Shown here piece after piece: positions 27,433-39,210 of a stretch of 64,000 bases of DNA (position 1 is the first letter of the stretch; each line of letters opens with the position of its first letter). The notes beneath the pieces are model-generated. The model was not told the origin of the DNA and did no database searches. It saw nothing but the letters and a program-made list of their open reading frames with translations. Location of the stretch: the NCBI GenBank assembly GCA_964016885.1, contig OZ024744.1, forward strand, positions 22,221,298 to 22,285,297, written 5' to 3'. This DNA is from Eledone cirrhosa. Lineage: Eukaryota > Mollusca > Cephalopoda > Octopoda > Eledonidae. Made by a program: the position numbers and the translations under genes.

Positions 27433-28830
27433 TAGGTTGACATAGATAACATTGGTGTGATGTTGTAGTGGTGGTCAGTTAGGTTGACGTAGATAACATA
27501 GAGTGAGATGTTGTCGTGGTGGTCAGTTTGGTTGACATAGATAACATAGGTGTGATGTTGTCGTGGTGGTCAGTTACGTTGACATAGATAACATAGGTGA
27601 GATGTTGTCGTGGTGGTCAGTTAGGTTGACATAGATAAAATAGAGTGAGATGTTGTCGTTGTGGTCAGTTAGGTTGCCATAGATAACAAAGAGTAAGATG
27701 TTGTCGTGGTGGTCAGATAGCTGGACATAGATAACATAGGTGGGATGTTGTCGTGGTGGTCAGTTAGGTTTACATAGATAACATAGAGTGAGATGTTGTC
27801 GTGGTGGTCTTTTAGGTTGACATAGATAACATAGGTGGGATGTTGTCGTGGTGGTCAGTTAGGTTGACATAGATAACATAGGTGAGATGTTGTCGTGGTG
27901 GTCAGTTAGGTTGACATAGATAACATAGATGGGATGTTGTCGTGGTGGTCAGTTAGGTTGACATAGATAACATTGGTGAGATGTTGTCGTTGTGGTCAGT
28001 TAGGTTGCCATAGATAACAAAGAGTAAGATGTTGTCGTGGTGGTCAGATAGCTGGACATAGATAACATAGGTGGGATGTTGTCGTGGTGGTCAGTTAGGT
28101 TGACATAGATAATATTGGTGAGATGTTGTCGTTGTGGTCAGTTAGGTTGCCATAGATAACAAAGAGTAAGATGTTGTCGTGGTGGTCAGATAGCTGGACA
28201 TAGATAACATAGGTGGGATGTTGTCGTGGTGGTCAGTTAGGTTTACATAGATAACATAGAGTGAGATGTTGTCGTGGTGGTCTTTTAGGTTGACATAGAT
28301 AACATAGGTGGGATGTTGTCGTGGTGGTCAGTTAGGTTGACATAGATAACATAGGTGAGATGTTGTCGTGGTGGTCAGTTAGGTTGACATAGATAACATA
28401 GAGTTAGATGTTGTCGTGGTGGTCAGTTAGGTTGACATAGATAACATAGGTGGGATGTTGTCGTGGTGGTCAGTTAGGTTGACATAGATAACATTGGTGA
28501 GATGTTGTCGTGGTGGTCAGTTAGGTTGACATAGATAACATTGGTGAGATGTTGTCGTGGTGGTCAGTTAGGTTGACATAGATAACTTTTGTGAGATGTT
28601 GTCGTGGTGGTCAGTTAGGTTGACACAGATAACATAGGTGGGATGTTGGGGTGGTGGTCAGTTAGGTTGACATAGATAACAGAGTGAGATGTTTTCGTGG
28701 TGGTCAGTTAGGTTGACATAGATAACATAGAGTGAGATGTTGTCGTGGTGGTCAGTTAGGTTGACATAGATAACATAGGTGGGATGTTGTCGTGGTCAGT
28801 TAGGTTGACATAGATAACATAGAGTGAGAT
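26612..28830 (+). repeat. HOR copy C4, 2,219 bp
   Basis: The left part is M1-M18 of the C3 type. At about 27,450-27,500 an M19 head (GTTGTAGTGG) is joined to an M2 tail (GACGTAGATAACATAGAG). From there the sequence follows C1 at offset 8,219, including AAAATAGAG and AACTTTTGTG (28,586). A private 2 bp deletion near 28,680 changes ACATAGAGTG to ACAGAGTG. Confidence 0.75.
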
Positions 28831-31426
28831 GTTGTCGTCGTGGTCAGTTAGGCTGATATAGAGAGCATAGAGTGAGATGTTGTTGTGGTCAGTTAGGTTG
28901 AAATAGATAACATAGAGTGAGATGTTGTCGTGGTGGTCAGTTTGGTTGACATGGATAACATAGGTGGGATGTTGTCGTGGTGGTCAGTTGCGTTGACATA
29001 GATAACATAGGTGAGATGTTGTCGTGGTGGTCAGTTAGGTTGACATAGATAACATAGAGTGAGATGTTGTCGTTGTGGTCAGTTAGGTTGCCATAGATAA
29101 CAAAGAGTAAGATGTTGTCGTGGTGGTCAGATAGCTGGACATAGATAACATAGGTGGGATGTTGTCGTGGTGGTCAGTTAGGTTTACATAGATAACATAG
29201 AGTGAGATGTTGTCGTGGTGGTCTTTTAGGTTGACATAGATAACATAGGTGGGATGTTGTCGTGGTGGTCAGTTAGGTTGACATAGATAACATAGGTGAG
29301 ATGTTGTCGTGGTGGTCAGTTAGGTTGACATAGATAACATAGGTGGGATGTTGTCGTGGTGGTCAGTTAGGTTGACATAGATAACATTGGTGAGATGTTG
29401 TCGTTGTGGTCAGTTAGGTTGCCATAGATAACAAAGAGTAAGATGTTGTCGTGGTGGTCAGATAGCTGGACATAGATAATATAGGTGGGATGTTGTCGTG
29501 GAGGTCAGTTAGGTTTACATAGATAACATAGAGTGAGATGTTGTCGTGGTGGTCTTTTAGGTTGACATAGATAACATAGGTGGGATGTTGTCGTGGTGGT
29601 CAGTTAGGTTGACATAGATAACATAGGTGAGATGTTGTCGTGGTGGTCAGTTAGGTTGACATAGATAACATAAAGTGAGATGTTGTCGTGGTGGTCAGTT
29701 AGGTTGACATAGATAACATAGAGTGAGATGTTGTCGTGGTGGTCAGGTAGGTTGACATAGATAACATATGTGGGATGCTGTTGTGGTGGCCAGTTAGGTT
29801 GACATAGATAACATTGGTGTGATGTTGTAGTGGTGGTCAGTTAGGTTGAATAGATAACATTTGTGAGATGTTGTCGTGGTGGTCAGTTAGGTTGACACAG
29901 ATAACATAGGTGGGATGTTGGGGTGGTGGTCAGTTAGGTTGACATAGATAACATAGAGTGAGATGTTTTTGTGGTGGTCAGTTAGGTTGACATAGATAAC
30001 ATAGAGTGAGATGTTGTCGTGGTGGTCAGTTAGGTTGACATAGATAACATAGGTGGGATGTTGTCGTGGTCAGTTAGGTTGACATAGATAACAAAGAGTG
30101 AGATGTTGTCGTGGTGGTCATTTAGGTTGACATAGATAACATAGGTGGGATGTTGTCGTGGTGGTCAGTTAGGTTGACATAGATAACATAGGTGAGATGT
30201 TGTCGTGGTGGTCAGTTAGGTTGACATAGATAACATAGAGTGAGATGTTGTCGTGGTGGTCAGTTAGGTTGACATAGATAACATAGGTGGGATGTTGTCG
30301 TGGTGGTCAGTTAGGTTGACATAGATAACATTGGTGAGATGTTGTCGTGGTGGTCAGTTAGGTTGACATAGATAACATTGGTGAGATGTTGTCGTGGTGG
30401 TCAGTTAGGTTGACACAGATAACATAGGTGGGATGTTGTCGGGGTGGTCAGTTAGGTTGACATAGATAACATAGAGTGAGATGTTGTCGTGGTGGTCAGG
30501 TAGGTTGACATAGATAACATAGGTGGGATGTTGTTGTGGTGGCCAGTTAGGTTGACATAGATAACATTGGTGAGATGTTGTCGTTGTGGTCAGTTAGGTT
30601 GCCATAGATAACAAAGAGTAAGATGTTGTCGTGGTGGTCAGATAGCTGGACATAGATAACATAGGTGGGATGTTGTCGTGGTGGTCAGTTAGGTTGACAT
30701 AGATAATATTGGTGAGATGTTGTCGTTGTGGTCAGTTAGGTTGCCATAGATAACAAAGAGTAAGATGTTGTCGTGGTGGTCAGATAGCTGGACATAGATA
30801 ACATAGGTGGGATGTTGTCGTGGTGGTCAGTTAGGTTTACATAGATAACATAGAGTGAGATGTTGTCGTGGTGGTCTTTTAGGTTGACATAGATAACATA
30901 GGTGGGATGTTGTCGTGGTGGTCAGTTAGGTTGACATAGATAACATAGGTGAGATGTTGTCGTGGTGGTCAGTTAGGTTGACATAGATAACATAGAGTGA
31001 GATGTTGTCGTGGTGGTCAGTTAGGTTGACATAGATAACATAGGTGGGATGTTGTCGTGGTGGTCAGTTAGGTTGACATAGATAACATTGGTGAGATGTT
31101 GTCGTGGTGGTCAGTTAGGTTGACATAGATAACATTGGTGAGATGTTGTCGTGGTGGTCAGTTAGGTTGACATAGATAACTTTTGTGAGATGTTGTCGTG
31201 GTGGTCAGTTAGGTTGACACAGATAACATAGGTGGGATGTTGGGGTGGTGGTCAGTTAGGTTGACATAGATAACATAGAGTGAGATGTTTTCGTGGTGGT
31301 CAGTTAGGTTGACATAGATAACATAGAGTGAGATGTTGTCGTGGTGGTCAGTTAGGTTGACATAGATAACATAGGTGGGATGTTGTCGTGGTCAGTTAGG
31401 TTGACATAGATAACATAGAGTGAGAT
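28831..31426 (+). repeat. HOR copy C5, 2,596 bp
   Basis: The left part follows C2 (offset about 8,217) through the GGTCATTTAGG unit (30,117). Near 30,541-30,587 an M18 head (GGCCAGTTAGG) is fused to an M13 tail (CATTGGTGAGAT). The sequence then jumps back to the M6-M7 iterations of C1. This fusion is the junction of a 2,596 bp tandem duplication spanning about 27,970-33,160. A private 1 bp deletion (TTGAATAG for TTGACATAG is one base short) lies near 29,850. Confidence 0.75.
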
Positions 31427-34212
31427 GTTGTCGTCGTGGTCAGTTAGGCTGATATAGAGAGCATAGAGTGAGATGTTGTTGTGGTCAGTTAGGTTGAAAT
31501 AGATAACATAGAGTGAGATGTTGTCGTGGTGGTCAGTTTGGTTGACATGGATAACATAGGTGGGATGTTGTCGTGGTGGTCAGTTGCGTTGACATAGATA
31601 ACATAGGTGAGATGTTGTCGTGGTGGTCAGTTAGGTTGACATAGATAACATAGAGTGAGATGTTGTCGTTGTGGTCAGTTAGGTTGCCATAGATAACAAA
31701 GAGTAAGATGTTGTCGTGGTGGTCAGATAGCTGGACATAGACAACATAGGTGGGATGTTGTCGTGGTGGTCAGTTAGGTTTACATAGATAACATAGAGTG
31801 AGATGTTGTCGTGGTGGTCTTTTAGGTTGACATAGATAACATAGGTGGGATGTTTTCGTGGTGGTCAGTTAGGTTGACATAGATAACATAGGTGAGATGT
31901 TGTCGTGGTGGTCAGTTAGGTTGACATAGATAACATAGGTGGGATGTTGTCGTGGTGGTCAGTTAGGTTGACATAGATAACATTGGTGAGATGTTGTCGT
32001 TGTGGTCAGTTAGGTTGCCATAGATAACAAAGAGTAAGATGTTGTCGTGGTGGTCAGATAGCTGGACATAGATAATATAGGTGGGATGTTGTCGTGGTGG
32101 TCAGTTAGGTTTACATAGATAACATAGAGTGAGATGTTGTCGTGGTGGTCTTTTAGGTTGACATAGATAACATAGATGGGATGTTGTCGTGGTGGTCAGT
32201 TAGGTTGACATAGATAACATAGGTGAGATGTTGTCGTGGTGGTCAGTTAGGTTGACATAGATAACATAGAGTGAGATGTTGTCGTGGTGGTCAGTTAGGT
32301 TGACATAGATAACATAGAGTGAGATGTTGTCGTGGTGGTCAGGTAGGTTGACATAGATAACATATGTGGGATGCTGTTGTGGTGGCCAGTTAGGTTGACA
32401 TAGATAACATTGGTGTGATGTTGTAGTGGTGGTCAGTTAGGTTGACATAGATAACATTTGTGAGATGTTGTCGTGGTGGTCAGTTAGGTTGACACAGATA
32501 ACATAGGTGGGATGTTGGGGTGGTGGTCAGTTAGGTTGACATAGATAACATAGAGTGAGATGTTTTTGTGGTGGTCAGTTAGGTTGACATAGATAACATA
32601 GAGTGAGATGTTGTCGTGGTGGTCAGTTAGGTTGACATAGATAACATAGGTGGGATGTTGTCGTGGTCAGTTAGGTTGACATAGATAACAAAGAGTGAGA
32701 TGTTGTCGTGGTGGTCATTTAGGTTGACATAGATAACATAGGTGGGATGTTGTCGTGGTGGTCAGTTAGGTTGACATAGATAACATAGGTGAGATGTTGT
32801 CGTGGTGGTCAGTTAGGTTGACATAGATAACATAGAGTGAGATGTTGTCGTGGTGGTCAGTTAGGTTGACATAGATAACATAGGTGGGATGTTGTCGTGG
32901 TGGTCAGTTAGGTTGACATAGATAACATTGGTGAGATGTTGTCGTGGTGGTCAGTTAGGTTGACATAGATAACATTGGTGAGATGTTGTCGTGGTGGTCA
33001 GTTAGGTTGACACAGATAACATAGGTGGGATGTTGTCGGGGTGGTCAGTTAGGTTGACATAGATAACATAGAGTGAGATGTTGTCGTGGTGGTCAGGTAG
33101 GTTGACATAGATAACATAGGTGGGATGTTGTTGTGGTGGCCAGTTAGGTTGACATAGATAACATTGGTGTGATGTTGTAGTGGTGGTCAGTTAGGTTGAC
33201 ATAGATAACATTTGTGAGATGTTGTCGTGGTGGTCAGTTAGGTTGACACAGATAACATAGGTGGGATGTTGGGGTAGTGGTCAGTTAGGTTGACATAGAT
33301 AACATAGAGTGAGATGTTTTCGTGGTGGTCAGTTAGGTTGACATAGATAACATAGAGTGAGATGTTGTCGTGGTGGTCAGTTAGGTTGACATAGATAACA
33401 TAGGTGGGATGTTGTCGTGGTGGTCAGTTAGGTTGACATAGATAACATAGAGTGAGATGTTGTCGTGGTGGTCTTTTAGGTTGACATAGATAACATAGGT
33501 GGGATGTTGTCGTGGTGGTCTGTTAGATTGACATAGATAACATAGGTGAGATGTTGTCGTGGTGGTCAGTTAGGTTGACATAGATAACATAGAGTGAGAT
33601 GTTGTCGTGGTGGTCAGTTAGGTTGACATAGATAACATAGGTGGGATGTTGTCGTGGTGGTCAGTTAGGTTGACATAGATAACATTGGTGAGATGTTGTC
33701 GTGGTGGTCAGTTAGGTTGACATATATAAAATTGGTGAGATGTTGTCGTGGTGGTCAATTAGGTTGACACAGATAACATAGGTGGGATGTTGTCGGGGTG
33801 GTTAGTTAGGTTGACATAGATAACATAGAGTGAGATGTTGTCGTGGTGGTCAGGTAGGTTGACATAGATAACATAGGTGGGATGTTGTTGTGGTGGTCAG
33901 TTAGGTTGACATAGATAACATTGGTGTGATGTTGTAGTGGTGGTCAGTTAGGTTGACATAGATAACATTTGTGAGATGTTGTCGTGGTGGTCAGTTAGAT
34001 TGACACAGATAACATAGGTGGGATGTTGGGGTGGTGGTCAGTTAGGTTGACATAGATAACATAGAGTGAGATGTTTTCGTGGTGGTCAGTTAGGTTGACA
34101 TAGATAACATAGAGTGAGATGTTGTCGTGGTGGTCAGTTAGGTTGACATAGATAACATAGGTGGGATGTTGTCGTGGTCAGTTAGGTTGACATAGATAAC
34201 ATAGAGTGAGAT
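31427..34212 (+). repeat. HOR copy C6, 2,786 bp
   Basis: Same order and exact length as C2, at offset 10,813. Shared rare markers are GCTGATATAGAGAGCAT, GACATGGATAAC, GGTCATTTAGG and TATATAAAATTGG. Private changes include GTTTTCGTGG near 31,853 in an otherwise GTTGTCG unit, GACAACATAGG near 31,740 and GTTGGGGTAGTGG near 33,269. The M1 at its right end reads GACTGACAT instead of GGCTGACAT. Confidence 0.8.
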
Positions 34213-35344
34213 GTTGTCGTCGTGGTCAGTTAGACTGACATAGAGAGCATAGAGTGAGATGTTGTTGTGGTCAGTTAGGTTGACATAGATAACATAGAGT
34301 GAGATGTTGTCGTGGTGGTCAGTTTGGTTGACATAGATAACATAGGTGGGATGTTGTCATGGTGGTCAGTTACGTTGACATAGATAACATAGGTGAGATG
34401 TTGTCGTGGTGGTCAGTTAGGTTGACATAGATAACATAGAGTGAGATGTTGTCGTTGTGGTCAGTTAGGTTGCCATAGATAACAAAGAGTAAGATGTTGT
34501 CGTGGTGGTCAGATAGCTGGACATAGATAACATAGGTGGGATGTTGTCGTGGTGGTCAGTTAGGTTTACATAGATAACATAGAGTGAGATGTTGTCGTGG
34601 TGGTCTTTTAGCTTGACATAGATAACATAGGTGGGATGTTGTCGTGGTGGTCAGTTAGGTTGACATAGATAACATAGGTGAGATGTTGTCGTGGTGGTCA
34701 GTTAGGTTGACATAGATAACATAGAGTGAGATGTTGTCGTGGTGGTCAGTTAGGTTGACATAGATAACATAGGTGGGATGTTGTCGTGGTGGTCAGTTAG
34801 GTTGACATAGATAACATTGGTGAGATGTTGTCGTGGTGGTCAGTTAGGTTGACATAGATAACATTGGTGAGATGTTGTCGTGGTGGTCAGTTAGGTTGAC
34901 ACAGAAAACATAGGTGGGATGTTGTCGGGGTGGTCAGTTAGGTTGACATAGATAACATAGAGTGAGATGTTGTCGTGGTGGTCAGGTAGGTTGACATAGA
35001 TAACATAGGTGGGATGTTGTTGTGGTGGTCAGTTAGGTTGACATAGATAACATTGGTGTGATGTTGTAGTGGTGGTCAGTTAGGTTGACATAGATAACAT
35101 TTGTGAGATGTTGTCGTGGTGGTCAGTTAGGTTGACACAGATAACATAGGTGGGATGTTGGGGTGGTGGTCAGATAGGTTGACATAGATATCATAGAGTG
35201 AGATGTTTTCGTGGTGGTCAGTTAGGTTGACATAGATAACATAGAGTGAGATGTTGTCGTGGTGGTCAGTTAGGTTGACATAGATAACATAGGTGGGATG
35301 TTGTCGTGGTCAGTTAGGTTGACATAGATAACATAGAGTGAGAT
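34213..35344 (+). repeat. HOR copy C7, canonical 24-mer, 1,132 bp (reference)
   Basis: Monomer starts: M1 34,213 (GCTGACATAGAGAGCAT type); M2 34,261 (GTTGTTGTGGTCAG, 45 bp); M3 34,306 (CAGTTTGG); M4 34,353 (CAGTTACG); M5 34,400; M6 34,448 (GTCGTTGTGG, TTGCCATAG, ACAAAGAGTAAG); M7 34,496 (GATAGCTGGACAT); M8 34,543 (GGTTTACAT); M9 34,591 (TCTTTTAG); M10 34,638 (AGGTGAGAT); M11 34,685 (AGAGTGAGAT); M12 34,733 (AGGTGGGAT); M13 and M14 34,780 and 34,827 (CATTGGTGAG); M15 34,874 (GACACAG); M16 34,921 (GTCGGGG); M17 34,969 (CAGGTAGG); M18 35,016 (GTTGTTG, CATTGGTGTG); M19 35,063 (GTTGTAG, CATTTGTGAG); M20 35,110 (GACACAG); M21 35,157 (GTTGGGG); M22 35,205 (GTTTTCG); M23 35,253; M24 35,300 (45 bp). 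The lengths sum to 1,132. Private changes here are GACTGACAT in M1, GACACAGAAAAC in M15 and ATATCATAG in M21. Confidence 0.92.
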
Positions 35345-36430
35345 GTTGTCGTCGTGGTCAGTTAGGCTGACATAGAGAGCATAGAGTGAGATGTTGTTGT
35401 GGTCAGTTAGGTTGACATAGATAACATAGAGTGAGATGTTGTCGTGGTGGTCAGTTTGGTTGACATAGATAACATAGGTGGGATGTTGTCGTGGTGGTCA
35501 GTTACGTTGACATAGATAACATAGGTGAGATGTTGTCGTGGTGGTCAGTTAGGTTGACATAGATAACATAGAGTGAGATGTTGTCGTTGTGGTCAGTTAG
35601 GTTGCCATAGATAACAAAGAGTAAGATGTTGTCGTGGTGGTCAGATAGCTGGACATAGATAACATAGGTGGGATGTTGTCGTGGTGGTCAGTTAGGTTTA
35701 CATTGATAACATAGAGTGAGATGTTGTCGTGGTGGTCTTTTAGGTTGACATAGATAACATAGGTGGGATGTTGTCGTGGTGGTCAGTTAGGTTGACATAG
35801 ATAACATAGGTGAGATGTTGTCGTGGTGGTCAGTTAGGTTGACATAGATAACATAGAGTGAGATGTTGTCGTGGTGGTCAGTTAGGTTGACATAGATAAC
35901 ATAGGTGGGATGTTGTCGTGGTGGTCAGTTAGGTTGACATAGATAACATTGGTGAGATGTTGTCGTGGTGGTCAGTTAGGTTGACATAGATAACATTGGT
36001 GAGATGTTGTCGTGGTGGTCAGTTAGGTTGACACAGATAACATAGGTGGGATGTTGTCGTGGTGGTCAGGTAGGTTGACATAGATAACATAGGTGGGATG
36101 TTGTTGTGGTGGCCAGTTAGGTTGACATAGATAACATTGGTGTGATGTTGTAGTGTGGTGGTCAGTTAGGTTGACATAGATAACATTTGTGTGATGTTGT
36201 CGTGGTGGTCAGTTAGGTTGACACAGATAACATAGGTGGGATGTTGGGGTGGTGGTCAGATAGGTTGACATAGATAACATAGAGTGAGATGTTTTCGTGG
36301 TGGTCAGTTAGGTTGACATAGATAACATAGAGTGAGCTGTTGTCGTGGTGGTCAGTTAGGTTGACATAGATAACATAGGTGGGATGTTGTCGTGGTCAGT
36401 TAGGTTGACATAGATAACATAGAGTGAGAT
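35345..36430 (+). repeat. HOR copy C8, 1,086 bp
   Basis: Canonical order with M16 precisely missing: the GACACAG unit M15 is followed directly by M17 at about 36,053. A 2 bp insertion makes GTTGTAGTGTGGTGG in M19 near 36,150. The net change from 1,132 is -48+2, which matches the length exactly. M21 reads GGTCAGATAGG, also present in C7 and C10 but not elsewhere, so C7-C10 form a local lineage. Confidence 0.85.
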
Positions 36431-36662
36431 GTTGTCGTCGTGGTCAGTTAGGCTGACATAGAGAGCATAGAGTGAGATGTTGTTGTGGTCAGTTAGGTTG
36501 ACGTAGATAACATAGAGTGAGATGTTGTCGTGGTGGTCAGTTTGGTTGACATAGATAACATAGGTGGGATGTTGTCGTGGTGGTCAGTTACGTTGACATA
36601 GATAACATAGGTGAGATGTTGTCGTGGTCAGTTAGGTTGACATAGATAACATAGAGTGAGAT
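36431..36662 (+). repeat. HOR copy C9, 232-bp mini-copy
   Basis: Only M1-M4 and a 45 bp M24-type unit are present (48+45+47+47+45=232) before the next M1. The same five units follow again in C10, so this is a local 232 bp tandem duplication across the HOR boundary. M2 here has GACGTAG while the next copy has GACATAG. The jump goes from M4 directly to M24, omitting 19 monomers. Confidence 0.88.
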
Positions 36663-37936
36663 GTTGTCGTCGTGGTCAGTTAGGCTGACATAGAGAGCAT
36701 AGAGTGAGATGTTGTTGTGGTCAGTTAGGTTGACATAGATAACATAGAGTGAGATGTTGTCGTGGTGGTCAGTTTGGTTGACATAGATAACATAGGTGGG
36801 ATGTTGTCGTGGTGGTCAGTTACGTTGACATAGATAACATAGGTGAGATGTTGTCGTGGTGGTCAGTTAGGTTTACATAGATAACATAGAGTGAGATGTT
36901 GTCGTGGTGGTCTTTTAGGTTGACATAGATAACATAGGTGGGATGTTGTCGTGGTGGTCAGTTAGGTTGACATAGATAACATAGGTGAGATGTTGTCGTG
37001 GTGGTCAGTTAGGTTGACATAGATAACATAGAGTGAGATGTTGTCGTGGTGGTCAGTTAGGTTGACATAGATAACATAGGTGGGATGTTGTCGTGGTGGT
37101 CAGTTAGGTTGACATAGATAACATTGGTGAGATGTTGTCGTGGTGGTCAGTTAGGTTGACACAGATAACATAGGTGGGATGTTGTCGGGGTGGTCAGTTA
37201 GGTTGACATAGATAACATAGAGTGAGATGTTGTCGTGGTGGTCAGGTAGGTTGACATAGATAACATAGGTGGGATGTTGTTGTGGTGGCCAGTTAGGTTG
37301 ACAAAGATAACATTGGTGTGATGTTGTAGTGGTGGTCAGTTAGGTTGACATAGATAACATAGAGTGAGATGTTGTCGTGGTGGTCAGTTAGGTTGACATA
37401 GATAACATAGAGTGAGATGTTGTCGTGGTGGTCTTTTAGGTTGACATAGATATCATAGGTGGGATGTTGTCGTGGTGGTCAGTTAGGTTGACATAGATAA
37501 CATAGAGTGAGATGTTGTCGTGGTGGTCAGGTAGGTTGACATAGATAACATAGGTGGGATGTTGTTGTGGTGGTCAGTTAGGTTGACATAGATAACATTG
37601 GTGTGATGTTGTAGTGGTGGTCAGTTAGGTTGACATAGATAACATTTGTGAGATGTTGTCGTGGTGGTCAGTTAGGTTGACACAGATAACATAGGTGGGA
37701 TGTTGGGGTGGTGGTCAGATAGGTTGACATAGATAACATAGGTGGTATGTTGTCGTGGTGGTCAGTTAGGTTGACATAGATATCATAGAGTGAGATGTTT
37801 TCGTGGTGGTCAGTTAGGTTGACATAGATAACATAGAGTGAGATGTTGTCGTGGTGGTCAGTTAGGTTGACATAGATAACATAGGTGGGATGTTGTCGTG
37901 GTCAGTTAGGTTGACATAGATAACATAGAGTGAGAT
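36663..37936 (+). repeat. HOR copy C10, 1,274 bp
   Basis: M4 is followed directly by M8, so M5-M7 are missing. M14 is also missing. M18 is intact (GGCCAG, with private GACAAAGAT) and is followed by an M19 head with an AGAGTGAG tail, a second M9 with ATATCATAGG, then M17-M24. M21 is split by an inserted unit ending AGGTGGTAT, a domain I-like ending, near 37,740. The net gain over 1,132 bp is 142 bp. Confidence 0.75.
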
Positions 37937-39210
37937 GTTGTCGTCGTGGTCAGTTAGGCTGACATAGAGAGCATAGAGTGAGATGTTGTTGTGGTCAGTT
38001 AGGTTGACATAGATAACATAGAGTGAGATGTTGTCGTGGTGGTCAGTTTGGTTGACATAGATAACATAGGTGGGATGTTGTCGTGGTGGTCAGTTACGTT
38101 GACATAGATAACATAGGTGAGATGTTGTCGTGGTGGTCAGTTAGGTTGACATAGATAACATAGAGTGAGATGTTGTCGTTGTGGTCAGTTAGGTTGCCAT
38201 AGATAACAAAGAGTAAGATGTTGTCGTGGTGGTCAGATAGCTGGACATAGATAACATAGGTGGGATGTTGTCGTGGTGGTCAGTTAGGTTTACATAGATA
38301 ACATAGGTGGGATGTTGTCGTGGTGGTCAGTTAGGTTTACATAGATAACATAGAGTGAGATGTTGTCGTGGTGGTCTTTTAGGTTGACATAGATAACATA
38401 GGTGGGATGTTGTCGTGGTGGTCAGTTAGGTTGACATAGATAACATAGGTGAGATGTTGTCGTGGTGGTCAGTTAGGTTGACATAGATAACATAGAGTGA
38501 GATGTTGTCGTGGTGGTCAGTTAGGTTGACATAGATAACATAGGTGGGATGTTGTCGTGGTGGTCAGTTAGGTTGACATAGATAACATTGGTGAGATGTT
38601 GTCGTGGTGGTCAGTTAGGTTGACATAGATAACATTGAGTGAGATGTTGTCGTGGTGGTCAGTTAGGTTGACACAGATAACATAGGTGGGATGTTGTCGG
38701 GGTGGTCAGTTAGGTTGACATAGATAACATAGAGTGAGATGTTGTCGTGGTGGTCAGGTAGGTTGACATAGATAACATAGGTGGGATGTTGTTGTGGTGG
38801 TCAGTTAGGTTGACATAGATAACATAGAGTGAGATGTTGTCGTGGTGGTCAGGTAGGTTGACATAGATAACATAGGTGGGATGTTGTTGTGGTGGTCAGT
38901 TAGGTTGACATAGATAACATAGAGTGAGATGTTGTCGTGGTGGTCAGGTAGGTTGACATAGATAACATAGGTGGGATGTTGTTGTGGTGGCCAGTTAGGT
39001 TGACATAGATAACATTGGTGTGATGTTGTAGTGGTGGTCAGTTAGGTTGACATAGATAACATTTGTGAGATGTTGTCGTGGTGGTCAGTTAGGTTGACAC
39101 AGATAACATAGGTGGGATGTTGGGGTGGTGGTCAGTTAGGTTGGCATAGATAACATAGGTGGGATGTTGTCGTGGTCAGTTAGGTTGACATAGATAACAT
39201 AGAGTGAGAT
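37937..39210 (+). repeat. HOR copy C11, 1,274 bp
   Basis: It differs from canonical by an extra GGTTTACAT unit with an AGGTGGGAT tail (about 38,264-38,330) and two added 95 bp dimers (38,741-38,930). One base is gained (CATTGAGTGAG near 38,636). Two monomers around M21-M22 are lost near 39,120, where a GGTTGGCATAG unit joins M23. The sum (+47+190+1-96) equals the observed +142. The length matches C10 and C22, but the make-up is different, so that equality is coincidental. Confidence 0.75.
38741..39025 (+). repeat. Triplicated 95-bp dimer
   Basis: M17 (GGTCAGGTAGG) starts at 38,741, 38,836 and 38,931, exactly 95 bp apart. The partner unit in the first two copies is a hybrid whose head is M18 (GTTGTTGTGG) and whose tail is M16 (AGAGTGAGAT). 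The third is followed by a normal M18 (GGCCAG). The hybrid is what an exchange between misaligned M18 and M16 would create. It makes this a directly readable unequal-exchange or replication-slippage product. Confidence 0.88.

Noticed and set aside
36000..36430. Transposon or insertion breakpoints where monomer order is disrupted.
   Set aside because: Nearly every disruption joins one monomer to another in register. There are no terminal inverted repeats, target-site duplications or foreign sequence. Unequal exchange explains them.
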